This document shows, piece after piece, positions 44,494 to 53,093 of a DNA stretch of 64,000 bases. The notes beneath the pieces were generated by a model, which did no database searches, was not told the origin of the DNA, and saw only the letters and a program-made list of their open reading frames with translations. Each line of letters opens with the position of its first letter. The stretch's first letter is position 1. The translations under genes and the position numbers were made by a program. The stretch comes from Pseudomonas plecoglossicida NBRC 103162 = DSM 15088. GTDB taxonomy: Bacteria > Pseudomonadota > Gammaproteobacteria > Pseudomonadales > Pseudomonadaceae. The stretch is taken from the NCBI RefSeq assembly GCF_000730665.1, contig NZ_BBIV01000012.1:62001-126000 (forward strand), read 5' to 3'.

Positions 44494-45345
44494 TTATTGC
44501 GGCGTACCGAACAGCCCCGTCCAGTAGATCCCGGCATCGCTCTTCGGGTCCACGGCATAGGCTGCGCCCATCTCGCGGAAGTCGGGGTTCATCAGTGTGG
44601 CGCAATGCCCGGGGCTTGCCAGCCAGCCATCCACCACTTTCTGCGCAGTGTCACGCCCGGCGGCGATGTTCTCGCCGATCTGCTGGTACAGGTAGCCGGC
44701 CAGCTCCGCACGATCACCCGGCGTGCGGCCGTCGTGGTCGATGTGATCGAAAAAGTTCTGGTTGGCCATCGCCCGCGTATGACTGGCCGCCACGCCCGCC
44801 AGGGCAGTGCTCCAACTCAGTGCCGGGGCTGCCGCGAACGGCTGCCCACCACATTGGCGCGGTGCCTTGCGCGCGGTATTGATGGCTTGCATCAGCTTCT
44901 GCCCCTCGGCCTGCCAATCGCCCAGGCGACCGCTCAGCAACGGGCGGGCCAGGACGATGCGCCAATCGCGGCCCTCCTGGCTGACGCCGATATCGACGAA
45001 CTGCGGGTCGAGCACCACCTGGCAGAAGCTCTCTTCGATGGCGTGCATCGCGGCGCGGGCGTCGCGTGGGCCGGACAGGCTGATGGCCTGGACATTGACC
45101 ATGGGGTAGGCAGCGCGGGTCATGGCCTGCTGCAGGTCGCGGGTACCCTCCGGCGACAGGGCCAGGCGGGTGTCGCTGCTGAGCGGTGGCAACTCCAGCG
45201 ATGCCTCGCCGCCACAGGGCTGGGCCTGGCTGCGGTAGGCGTTGATCGATTCGATCAGCTGCGCCTCTTCGCCAGTGGCGGCCAGGCTCCCGGTCGTGAC
45301 GAACAGGCCCAGCGACAAGGCAGCAACGGATGACAGGACGCGCAT
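44494..45345 (-). CDS. secreted CAP-domain (SCP/PR1) protein
   Basis: A 283-residue exported protein. Residues 1-23 form a signal peptide (ALSLGLFVTTGSLAA). The first 140 mature residues have a His-less helical part with QPCGGEASLELPPL. From about 150 a CAP domain follows: SHTRAMANQNFFDHIDHDGR, QIGENIAAG and WLASPGHCATLMNPDFREMG. CAP proteins in bacteria are secreted and of unknown catalytic role. Start at ATG 45345, with GGGAGA 6 nt upstream. Confidence 0.9.
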   Translation of the reverse strand: MRVLSSVAALSLGLFVTTGSLAATGEEAQLIESINAYRSQAQPCGGEASLELPPLSSDTRLALSPEGTRDLQQAMTRAAYPMVNVQAISLSGPRDARAAMHAIEESFCQVVLDPQFVDIGVSQEGRDWRIVLARPLLSGRLGDWQAEGQKLMQAINTARKAPRQCGGQPFAAAPALSWSTALAGVAASHTRAMANQNFFDHIDHDGRTPGDRAELAGYLYQQIGENIAAGRDTAQKVVDGWLASPGHCATLMNPDFREMGAAYAVDPKSDAGIYWTGLFGTPQ

Positions 45346-45544
45346 GTGGATCTCCCTGTGACTGGCAGCGTCTTGGTATGCGCTGCTCATCCTACACAAG
45401 CCCAAGGTTTTTGGCCCGGAATCGTGCTTCGCGACGTAAACGCCTGCAAAGGTTTGCAGGCGGCAAAAGAGGGGGTAGACCACGGGTCGCCAGAAAAGTG
45501 CGCAATTAATGGAAATAATTCGTAATATCGGGTAAAAATTATAC

Positions 45545-45563
45545 GCAAATGATAATGATTGAC
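45545..45563 (+). promoter_or_regulatory. Fur box upstream of the broken TonB receptor
   Basis: GCAAATGATAATGATTGAC matches the 19 bp Fur consensus at 14 positions, including the core AATGATAAT. It is 40 bp before the ATG of the broken receptor, as expected for an iron-repressed siderophore receptor. Confidence 0.75.
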
Positions 45564-45602
45564 TTTGCCAGGGAGGCTTCACTCATCACACCGGAGCCTT
45601 GC

Positions 45603-46762
45603 ATGGCACGTTTCCCTTCCTATCGGTCGACCTTCTTCGTCGCTTGCTGTTCCGTTGCCGTCGGCGCCCAGGCGGCCGACGGCGCCATCGAGCTCGATGC
45701 CACCGCCGTCAATGCCCGGTCAGCCACCAGTTGAACATCGGCGCAGCCACGATCTGGACCCAGCAGGAAAACGCTTTCGTCTTCTACAACTCGCAAGCCA
45801 CCAACATCTACCACACCGACCCGCTGCCCAAGCCGACCACGCCGACCTTCACTGGCGGCAAGCTGGACGATCCCGGCGTGACCGGCAAGACCCGCAACCG
45901 CAGCATCGCCGTGTCCGACACCGTGGGCCTGTTCGACGACACCTTGCTGCTCACCGCCGGGGTGCGTCGCCAGCAACTGCGCGTCGAGGGCTACGCCTAC
46001 GATGGCGAAGACCCGGACCTGGGCCGCAACGCCTTCTACGACGAGTCGGTCACCACCCCCGTGTACGGTATCGTCTACAAGCTCAACCCGTCGATCTCGC
46101 TGTATGCCAACCGCATCGAAGGCCTGGCCCAGGGCGCCACGGCGTCGGGGCAGGTGGTCAACGCCGGCGAGGTGTTCCCGCCTGCCAAGACCAAACAGGT
46201 GGAGGCGGGGGGCAAGCTCGACTACCAGACCTTCGGTGCCAACCTCGCCGCGTTCCGCATCGAGCGACCTACCGACGGTTTCGTCGAAGGCAATGTGTTC
46301 GTCCAGGACGGCGAGCAGGTCAACAAGGGCATCGAGCTCAGCGTCTTCGGCGAGCCGCTGCAGGGCCTGCGCCTGATGGCGGGCGGCACGCGCATGGACA
46401 GCGAGTTGAAGAAGACCCAGAACGGCGCCAACGATGGCAATCATGCCGTCGGGGTACCGACCTTCCAGCTCAATGCCAGCGTCGATTGGGATGTACCTGG
46501 GCTCGAAGGTGTGGCATTGAACGCCCGCATGCTGCGCACTGGCGGGCAATACGCCAACCCGTCCAACACCTTGAACCTGCCGACCTGGAACCGCTTCGAC
46601 GTGGGCGCGCGCTATCGCTTCAAGGTGCAGGAGAAGGAAGTCGCCCTGCGCATGAACGTGGAAAACCTCACCGACAAGAACTACTGGGCTTCGGCCAATG
46701 GTGGTTACCTGACCCAGGGCGATCCGCGCCTGGTGAAGTTCTCCGGAACGGTCGATTTCTGA
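45603..46762 (+). pseudogene. TonB-dependent siderophore receptor with internal deletion and frameshift
   Basis: The first frame from ATG 45603 codes for a signal peptide and the mature start AADGAIELDATAVNA, then stops at 45734. Homology to a siderophore receptor resumes in another frame at about 45726 (SHQLNIGAATIWTQQEN) and continues through the barrel to the C-terminal strand ending FSGTVDF. The plug domain and the first strands, roughly 350 residues, are missing. So the gene is an internal deletion; only the signal start and the C-terminal half remain. It lies behind an intact Fur box. Confidence 0.87.
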
Positions 46763-46774
46763 TCGGCCGGGGGC

Positions 46775-47386
46775 TCAGCGCGCCACAGCCTGGTTGGGCT
46801 TGTAGAACAGGAAATGCCGGGTCTCGGCCGTCTTGCGGTAGGCTTTGGCCCAATCCGGGTGCACATTGCGGTCATGGAAGTACAGCGCGCCTCCCGTCGA
46901 GTCCTTGAGCTGCTGGTTGAGGGTCTTGCGCGCGATTTCCTTGGCGATGTCATAGCGCTGGGCTTCCTCGACCTGGTCAGGGCGCCCGTCGCACCACCAG
47001 GAAAACTGGCAGGACTTGCTTTCGACCCCTTGCTTGACCACCCCGCAGATGGTGTCCGGGAAGCCTTCATGGCCAAGGCGGTTGAGCACCACGCTGGCCA
47101 CCGCACTCATGTCCTTGGCATCCGCGCCCTTGGCTTCCCAGTAGATGGTGCGGGCCAGGCAGGTGATGCTGTCATCCATGGGCGCCTGGCCGGCCGGGTC
47201 GACCGCCTTGACCTCGCCAGGCGTCAGGGTTTCGGCCTTTTTCGGCGGCGGCGCATCCTTGACGACCTTCTCCTCGAGCACTTCGGCCTTGTCCTCGGCC
47301 ACGGCGGCCTTGGCCGGCTCGACAGCGTGCAGAGGGCCTGCGAGCAGGGCCGCGGTCAATCCGATCAGCATCCACGAGCAGCGCAT
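46775..47386 (-). CDS. SleB-type cell-wall hydrolase
   Basis: A 203-residue exported protein. Residues 1-21 are a signal peptide (LIGLTAALLAGPLHA). A charged Lys/Glu/Ala linker covers 22-70. From about 75 a Hydrolase_2/SleB domain follows: CLARTIYWEAKGADAKDMSAV (catalytic Glu in YWEAKG), VVLNRLGHEGFPDTICGVVK, CQFSWWCDG and a final aromatic HFLFY. It is a predicted lytic transglycosylase of the peptidoglycan. It is convergent with the broken receptor. Confidence 0.9.
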   Translation of the reverse strand: MRCSWMLIGLTAALLAGPLHAVEPAKAAVAEDKAEVLEEKVVKDAPPPKKAETLTPGEVKAVDPAGQAPMDDSITCLARTIYWEAKGADAKDMSAVASVVLNRLGHEGFPDTICGVVKQGVESKSCQFSWWCDGRPDQVEEAQRYDIAKEIARKTLNQQLKDSTGGALYFHDRNVHPDWAKAYRKTAETRHFLFYKPNQAVAR

Positions 47387-47434
47387 GGTCGAGCTTCCGA
47401 AGTGTGCGATGCATCACAGTCTAGCCAGAAGCCA

Positions 47435-48352
47435 TCATTTGAGCGTAAGCATTACTACCAATGGCAGGGTCACGGCGGCCGCGACGGTCTGCAAGGCGAT
47501 AATGGTGGCCATCAACGGGGCGTTGCCACCCATCTGCCGCGCCATGACATAAGACGATGACGCCGTCGGCAGCGCCTGGAACAACACCGCTACCACCGCT
47601 GCCTGGCCACCCAGGCCAAGCAGGCGGCACAGGCCCCAGGTGGTCAGTGGCATGACCAGGAACTTGAACGTCGACGCCGCCATCAGCGGGCGTACCTGTT
47701 GGCCAAGGCTGGCTCCACCCAGTGCCGCGCCGACGCACAGAAGGCCCAGGGGCAGAGCAGCTTGGCCCAGGGCCCTGACCGTCGGTTCGAGGCCTGCAGG
47801 AAGGCCCAGGCCCGTGATCCGCAGCAACAACCCACTGGCACAGCCGACGATCAGCGGGTTGGCGAAAATCGCCCGCAACACCGTGGCGGGTGAGCTGTGG
47901 CGGGCGCTGAAGCGCGCGAACACCAGCACGCAGAGCAGGTTGACCAAGGGCACGATGGCCGCGTTGGCCACTGCCGCCAGGGCGATCCCGGCACTGCCGT
48001 AGATGCCGGTAGCAAGGGTGGCACCGATGTAGTTGTTGAAGCGCACGCCACCCTGGAATACCGAGGTGAAGTCGGCGCCGTCGTGGTTCACCGCGCCTTG
48101 ATAGAGCATCAGCAGCACGGCGCCGAGCAAGGTCGAGAGCATCAGTACGCCCACCATGCCCAGCACCGGTACGCCATCGAGGTTGGCGGTGGCCAGGCCA
48201 TGGAGGAACAGCGACGGCAGCAGCACGTAGTAGCTCAGCCGCTCGGCGCCTGGCCAGAAGCTTTCGGCGAGAAAGCCGCGGATGCGCAGCAGGGTGCCCA
48301 AGGCGATCAGCAAGATGATGGGCACCAGGGTGGTGAGCAGCAGGTGGAGCAT
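47435..48352 (-). CDS. AEC-family transporter
   Basis: A 305-residue inner-membrane protein of the auxin efflux carrier (AEC) family, with about ten hydrophobic helices in two halves. The family pattern NPLIVGCASGLLLRITGL, ALGQAALPLGLLCVGAAL and KFLVMPLTTWG is present. These carriers are proposed to export organic acids such as malonate or malate. ATG 48352 is chosen over the farther 48382. Confidence 0.88.
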   Translation of the reverse strand: MLHLLLTTLVPIILLIALGTLLRIRGFLAESFWPGAERLSYYVLLPSLFLHGLATANLDGVPVLGMVGVLMLSTLLGAVLLMLYQGAVNHDGADFTSVFQGGVRFNNYIGATLATGIYGSAGIALAAVANAAIVPLVNLLCVLVFARFSARHSSPATVLRAIFANPLIVGCASGLLLRITGLGLPAGLEPTVRALGQAALPLGLLCVGAALGGASLGQQVRPLMAASTFKFLVMPLTTWGLCRLLGLGGQAAVVAVLFQALPTASSSYVMARQMGGNAPLMATIIALQTVAAAVTLPLVVMLTLK

Positions 48353-48470
48353 GGCAGGCGTTCCGTGGTCGGCTACGGGCACAGGTTAGCGTGGCGGACT
48401 GATCAAGAAAAACGCGTAATTCTGCAGCGACCATTGAGAAAAACTTGACTGTTGCTGCTTGCGCCAATTC

Positions 48471-48563
48471 CTGTGGGCGCTGGCTTGCCAGCGATGAGGC
48501 CGGGGCAGGCAGACCTGGACCGCGTGTTCGGGCCCCATCGCCGGCAAGCCTGCTCCCACAGGG
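48471..48563. repeat. inverted pair of REP elements
   Basis: A divergent first copy (CTGTGGGCGCTGGCTTGCCA, 48471-48501) and a second in the opposite direction (GGCCCCATCGCCGGCAAGCC, 48531-48563). Confidence 0.85.
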
Positions 48564-48575
48564 TATGCACCGTTT

Positions 48576-49454
48576 TCAAATAGGGGGATGAACAGCGGCC
48601 AGTGCTTTTATCACGACTGCGCTCAGATGCCGCCGCTGGCTTTTCTCATGCTCCAGCAGCACCACCTGCCGTTTCAGCTGCGGCTCGCCGAAGGGCAGGC
48701 ATGTCGCAGGTGGCAGCCGCTGCAGATCGTCATCCGCCATGGGTATGATCGCCACCCCCAGCCCCATCACTGCCATGCTCGCCAGTGCTTCCTGGCTGTC
48801 CAGCTCCATCTGCTCGCTGACTTGCAGGTGTTGTCGGCGCAGCTCCTGCTCGATCTGCCGGCCAGCCCAGGCGCGCTTGTCGAAACGCAGGAAAGGTTGG
48901 CTGGCCAGCAACTGTGGCAGGCTCTGCCCGGCCAGCGTCGAGCTGGCGATGGCCCAGAAACTGTCCTCGAACAGCGGTGTGTAGATGAGGTTCTGCGGGT
49001 GGGGGCTGACCGGCTCGGTGGTGATCGCCGCGTCCAGTTCGCCATCCTCGACGCGCCGTGCCAGTTCCGCTGACATCCCGGAGGCGACACTGACGTGCAG
49101 CTCCGGGTGGTGTGCCTTGATCCACACCAGGGCCTTTGGCAGACGGCGGGCGAGCACCGTGTGTATCGCCCCGAGCCGCAGGCGGCCACGCAGGCTCGGG
49201 CCACTGGCGAGGGCGTCGGCCAGTTCGTCATACCCTGTCAGGATGGCCTCGGCACGCATCACCGCCAATTGGCCGGCTTCGGTCAGCACCACCTGACGGC
49301 GGCTGCGGTCGAACAACACGACTTGCAGTTCGTCTTCCAGGGTCTTGATGTGCAGGCTCACTGCCGACGGGGTGAGGCTGAGCAGGTCGGCGGCGCGGGC
49401 GAAGGTGCCATGACGGGCGATGGTGACCAGGGTGCGCAGGGCTTTGAGAGACAC
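48576..49454 (-). CDS. LysR-family transcriptional regulator
   Basis: A 292-residue LysR regulator. The winged helix covers residues 1-60 (LKALRTLVTIARHGTFARAA, TPSAVSLHIKTLEDEL) with the effector domain following. GTG 49454 is preferred since GGAG lies 8 nt upstream; the farther ATG at 49490 has none. It is divergent from sodC. The gap of 137 bp might serve both. Confidence 0.88.
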   Translation of the reverse strand: MSLKALRTLVTIARHGTFARAADLLSLTPSAVSLHIKTLEDELQVVLFDRSRRQVVLTEAGQLAVMRAEAILTGYDELADALASGPSLRGRLRLGAIHTVLARRLPKALVWIKAHHPELHVSVASGMSAELARRVEDGELDAAITTEPVSPHPQNLIYTPLFEDSFWAIASSTLAGQSLPQLLASQPFLRFDKRAWAGRQIEQELRRQHLQVSEQMELDSQEALASMAVMGLGVAIIPMADDDLQRLPPATCLPFGEPQLKRQVVLLEHEKSQRRHLSAVVIKALAAVHPPI

Positions 49455-49591
49455 GCGGCAGGCTCCGGGTTTGAGCGAACGAAGCAGCATTGTGTTTCAG
49501 TCTGTGGCTGGATGGAATATCCGGCGGCTTGGGCAGTCCGAACCTTTACGCGGGTAGCAACGCCCGTGTCATACACGTCATGGAGAACGCT

Positions 49592-50107
49592 ATGAAAGCA
49601 GTGCTATTCACCGCCTTGCTGGCCTCGGCCGGTCTTGCCCAGGCCACGCAGACCGTGGAGCTCAAGCTGGCAGGGCCCGATAGCCCCGGCAAGTCGATCG
49701 GCACCGTCAGCATCGAGCAGAGCCAATACGGCACCCTGCTTACCCCGGATCTGAAGGACCTGCCGCCGGGCGTGCACGGGTTCCACCTGCACCAGAACCC
49801 TTCCTGTGCACCGACCCAGGAAAACGGCAAACCGGTGCCTGCGGGCGCCGCGGGTGGGCACTGGGATCCGGATTCCACCAACGCGCACAAAGGCCCCTAT
49901 GACGATAGCGGTCACCGGGGCGACCTTCCGGCGCTGTATGTTGGCGCCGACGGCAAGGCCACCTATCCGGTACTGGCGCCACGCCTGAAGGCCGAAGACT
50001 TCAAGGGCCATGCCCTGATGGTGCATGCCGGTGGCGATAATCACAGTGACCATCCGGAGAAGGTGGGCGGTGGTGGTGCCCGTATGGCCTGTGGGGTGGT
50101 TCAGTAG
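49592..50107 (+). CDS. sodC: periplasmic Cu,Zn superoxide dismutase
   Basis: A 171-residue exported Cu,Zn-SOD. Residues 1-19 are a signal peptide (LFTALLASAGLAQA). Copper and zinc ligands: HGFHLHQNPSC, the HWDPDSTNAHKGP region, GHRGDLP and VHAGGDNHSD; the Cys pair is C in NPSC and C in MACGVV. It removes superoxide in the periplasm. GGAGA is 6 nt before ATG 49592. Length is normal. Confidence 0.94.
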   Translation: MKAVLFTALLASAGLAQATQTVELKLAGPDSPGKSIGTVSIEQSQYGTLLTPDLKDLPPGVHGFHLHQNPSCAPTQENGKPVPAGAAGGHWDPDSTNAHKGPYDDSGHRGDLPALYVGADGKATYPVLAPRLKAEDFKGHALMVHAGGDNHSDHPEKVGGGGARMACGVVQ

Positions 50108-50124
50108 ACGCGACAGATGCCTAT

Positions 50125-50210
50125 GGCCTTATCGCCGGCAAGCCGGCTCCCACAGGTACCACACCGCCCTTGAGTCTCGCTGTGGGAGCCGGCTTGCCGG
50201 CGATAGGGCC
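50125..50210. repeat. inverted pair of REP elements
   Basis: GGCCTTATCGCCGGCAAGCC ending in CCCACAGG (50125-50156), and TGTGGGAGCCGGCTTGCCGG ending in CGATAGGGCC (50181-50210), between convergent sodC and LysR genes. Confidence 0.9.
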
Positions 50211-50228
50211 GCATCAGCCAGCACTTGG

Positions 50229-51149
50229 CTAACTGCGCAACCACTCCACCAACCCCAATACCGTTGCCGTGGTCTCACGGCCATGCGGCACCACCAGGTA
50301 GTAAGCTTCGCGTGGTTTCACCATCAGGTCAGTCAACCGCACCAGCTCACCCGATGCCAGTAGGTGATCGAGCATGCGTCCCCAGCCCAGCGCAACGCCA
50401 TGCCCTTGCAAGGCGGCCTGGATGGTGTCGGTGTACAGGTGGCTGCGCAGGCTGTAGCGCAGTTTCGGTGGGTTTTCCCCCAGCTCGCGGAACCAGGTCG
50501 GCCAGGTCATCCAGCCTTCGCTGGTGGCGTCGGCGTCGAGCAGGTCGGTGCGGTACAGGGCTTCGAGCGAATCCACTGGCGCGTGGCGCTCCAGCCACTG
50601 CGGCGAGCACACCGGAAAGATCGCTTCCTCGAACAGTTTCAGCGCACTGCCATCTTCCCAACGGCCATTGCCGTAGCGCACCAGCAGGTCGACATCGTGG
50701 TTGCGCAGGTCGCCGGTGAACATCTGCGTGGCCATGCGCAGGCGCACGTGGGGCAGGGCGGCGCGCAGCTTGCCCAGGCGTGGCATGACCCGCAACTGGG
50801 AGAAGGTCGCAGTGGTGCTGAGCACCAGCTCCTGTTCCTCGCCCCCTTCGCTGAGGCGGTCGAACACCGAGGCGATCTTCTGCAGCGAGTCGGAAACCAC
50901 GGCGAACAGTGCCTGCCCCTCGCTGGTCAGGCGGATGCTGCGGTGCAGGCGCTGGAACAACTGCGCGCCGATGTTTTCCTCGAGCTGGCGAACCTGCTTG
51001 CTCACCGCTGCCTGGGTCACGCCCAGTTCCTGGGCGGCGAGGGTAAAGCTGCCGTGGCGCGCCACCGTCTCGAACTCCAGCAGCGCGGTCATGGAAGGAA
51101 TGATCCGCCGATAGCCCTTGTGCTTGTTGCCGTTTTCTTGTGTTTTCAT
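50229..51149 (-). CDS. GcvA-like LysR-family regulator
   Basis: A 306-residue LysR regulator of the GcvA/AmpR type. The winged helix is at about 18-80 (MTALLEFETVARHGSFTLAA, TQAAVSKQVRQLEENIGA). The start at 51149 has AGGA 7 nt upstream; a Lys/Arg tail (KTQENGNKHKGYRR) precedes the domain. It may control the START gene (51828) or the ureidoglycine gene, which lie upstream on the same strand. No operator could be chosen. Confidence 0.88.
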   Translation of the reverse strand: MKTQENGNKHKGYRRIIPSMTALLEFETVARHGSFTLAAQELGVTQAAVSKQVRQLEENIGAQLFQRLHRSIRLTSEGQALFAVVSDSLQKIASVFDRLSEGGEEQELVLSTTATFSQLRVMPRLGKLRAALPHVRLRMATQMFTGDLRNHDVDLLVRYGNGRWEDGSALKLFEEAIFPVCSPQWLERHAPVDSLEALYRTDLLDADATSEGWMTWPTWFRELGENPPKLRYSLRSHLYTDTIQAALQGHGVALGWGRMLDHLLASGELVRLTDLMVKPREAYYLVVPHGRETTATVLGLVEWLRS

Positions 51150-51228
51150 GCGACGTCCTGGCAAGGCGCGGCGCGCAGGGACGCGTCGCGCGCTGACAGT
51201 GGCAGAAAAATGGCGAAGGCGATAGGCC

Positions 51229-51828
51229 TCAGGGCTGGCGTTCGGCGACAGCACGCAAGGTGCGCAGGGTCACCACAGGCGCATCGACCACGAAACGATT
51301 GGCCAGCCAGCCTGGCACATCGCCGGCCGGGTCTGCCTTGAGTTGGTAGGTCACTTCGGTTTCGCGCTCGCCCAGCGGTTTCATCACCCATTCGCCGCTC
51401 AGGTGCTGCACTCGAATCAGCCCTGGTTCTTCGGGCAACTTGCCGGGTTCGGCGCTCAGGTGCCGCACCAGCGTGCCGTCGTCCAGGCGCTCGCTGGTGA
51501 CCTTGAGAATGATGTCGCGCGGCAGTGTCGGCCAGGGCAGGTTGGTGGTCAGGTAGACCCAGGTGCTGTCGCCCTCGACGTCGACCAGACGCATCTGGTC
51601 GCAGGCATACAGCCATTTGCAGGCCACCCGCAGGTTCTCCTGCAAGTCGACCAGCGTGCGTACGCTGGCCTTGATGGTGCTGACGCCGCGAAACTGCTGG
51701 TAGGGGGAATCCGTGACGCCACTGAGGTAGACGCGGATGCCCTCGCGGTCGTAGGCCAGGGTCCAGGCGTCGTCGGCCAGCGCGCTGGTGCCCAGCAGCA
51801 GGGCGGCAAGCAGCAGGCAGCGGTTCAT
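51229..51828 (-). CDS. exported START-domain protein
   Basis: A 199-residue protein. Residues 1-18 are a signal peptide (LLLAALLLGTSALA). The rest is a START (lipid-transfer) domain: EGIRVYLSGVTDSPYQQFRG, then VKxxLVDLQENLRVACKWLY, TWVYLTTNLPWPTLPRD and the C-terminal helix APVVTLRTLRAVAER. START proteins bind a lipid or hydrophobic ligand. The start at 51828 is not clearly supported by a ribosome site. A terminator of the upstream gene lies in front. Confidence 0.87.
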   Translation of the reverse strand: MNRCLLLAALLLGTSALADDAWTLAYDREGIRVYLSGVTDSPYQQFRGVSTIKASVRTLVDLQENLRVACKWLYACDQMRLVDVEGDSTWVYLTTNLPWPTLPRDIILKVTSERLDDGTLVRHLSAEPGKLPEEPGLIRVQHLSGEWVMKPLGERETEVTYQLKADPAGDVPGWLANRFVVDAPVVTLRTLRAVAERQP

Positions 51829-51870
51829 GGCGTGTACCGCGCTAATGGGGAACCAGCAGTATGCGCGGCA

Positions 51871-51901
51871 AACAAGAAGCCCGCCATAAAGGCGGGCTAT
51901 C
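51871..51901 (-). terminator. rho-independent terminator of the ureidoglycine gene
   Basis: On the minus strand: a perfect 8 bp stem AGCCCGCC/GGCGGGCT with TTTAT loop, followed by TCTTGTTTG. It begins about 20 bp after the stop at 51918. Confidence 0.85.
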
Positions 51902-51917
51902 TTCGATAGCGCGGGGA

Positions 51918-52754
51918 TCAGCGCTGCGGGTTGAGCGTCAGGTGCACGTGGCGGTTGACGTCCTTGTACAACAGGTAGCTGAAGTTGCCTGGGCCGCCGG
52001 CGTAGCAGGCTTGCGGGCAGAAGGCGCGCAGCCACATGAAGTCGCCGGCTTCCACTTCGACCCAGTCCTGGTTCAGGCGGTACACCGCCTTGCCTTCCAG
52101 TACGTACAGGCCGTGTTCCATGACGTGGGTTTCAGCGAACGGGATCACACCGCCCGGCTGGAAGGTGACGATGTTGACGTGCATGTCGTGGCGCATGTCG
52201 GCCATGTCGACGAAACGGGTGGTTTTCCAGCGGCCTTCGGTGCCCGGCATCTCGATGACGGTGGCGTTGTCGCGGTGGGTGACGAACGACTCAGGGATAT
52301 CCAGGCCTTCGACCTTCTGGTAGTGCTTGCGCAGCCAGTGGAAGGTGACGTTGGACTTGCTGTTGTTGCGCAGGCTCCACTCGGCGCCCGGGGCCAGGAA
52401 GGCGTAGCCACCAGGCACCAGGGTGTGGTTCTTGCCTTCGACGGTGATGTCCAGCTCGCCTTCGACGATGAACACCACGGCTTCTGCGTTCGGGTCCAGC
52501 TCAGGGCGCTCGCTGCCGCCTTCCGGGGCCAGTTCGACGATGTACTGGGAGAAGGTTTCGGCAAAGCCGGTCAACGGGCGGGCGATGACCCACATGCGCA
52601 TCTTGTCCCAGAACGGCAGGTGGCTGGTGACGATGTCACGCATCACGCCCTTGGGGATGACGGCATAGGCTTCGGTGAACATGGCACGGTCAGTCAGCAG
52701 CTCGGTTTGAGCCGGGTGCCCACCGTGGGGGGCGAAGTAGGAGTGATTCGACAT
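51918..52754 (-). CDS. allE: (S)-ureidoglycine aminohydrolase
   Basis: A 278-residue double-cupin enzyme of the allantoin route that converts (S)-ureidoglycine to (S)-ureidoglycolate and ammonia. It begins YFAPHGGHPAQTELLTDRAM and has the family's VIPKGVMRDIVTSHLPFW. The metal-binding second cupin carries HDMHVNIVTFQPGG, ETHVMEHGLYVLEG and WLRAFCPQACYAGG. Length is typical. No other allantoin gene is visible nearby. The weak ribosome site overlaps an AACAACAA tract 14-21 nt before the ATG. The gene has its own terminator. Confidence 0.92.
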   Translation of the reverse strand: MSNHSYFAPHGGHPAQTELLTDRAMFTEAYAVIPKGVMRDIVTSHLPFWDKMRMWVIARPLTGFAETFSQYIVELAPEGGSERPELDPNAEAVVFIVEGELDITVEGKNHTLVPGGYAFLAPGAEWSLRNNSKSNVTFHWLRKHYQKVEGLDIPESFVTHRDNATVIEMPGTEGRWKTTRFVDMADMRHDMHVNIVTFQPGGVIPFAETHVMEHGLYVLEGKAVYRLNQDWVEVEAGDFMWLRAFCPQACYAGGPGNFSYLLYKDVNRHVHLTLNPQR

Positions 52755-52767
52755 GAACGGTCTCGAC

Positions 52768-52775
52768 TTGTTGTT
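52768..52775 (-). promoter_or_regulatory. Crc/Hfq CA motif in front of allE
   Basis: AACAACAA on the minus strand, 14-21 nt before the ATG at 52754, is a perfect match to AANAANAA. Its place over the ribosome site is what Crc/Hfq translational repression needs. Allantoin use is a nitrogen and carbon route, so such control is plausible. Confidence 0.5.
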
Positions 52776-53093
52776 CTCTCCCCGTGCCGTGAACCGCACC
52801 GGCCGGTGCGTGCAGGGGATGTGCGGACAGCATATGGGGCAGTCCGTGACATCCACAAATTAAATGTTGGAATACCCGGTATTTGATTACTGAATGCGGA
52901 CTTGCTGGTGTATGGAGGGTGTGCGATCAGCGTTGCCGTATCGGTTGCTTACATCCACATACCAGAAGTTTGCCAAGGTGGAATGCAGAGTCTGATGACA
53001 ACAGGTGTGAGGTGGCTACTAGCATTTCCACCAGTATTTAGTTGGCTACCTCAGGATTAAGGTGAGTTCCCAACTTGCTTGTGGAGATGCAGC

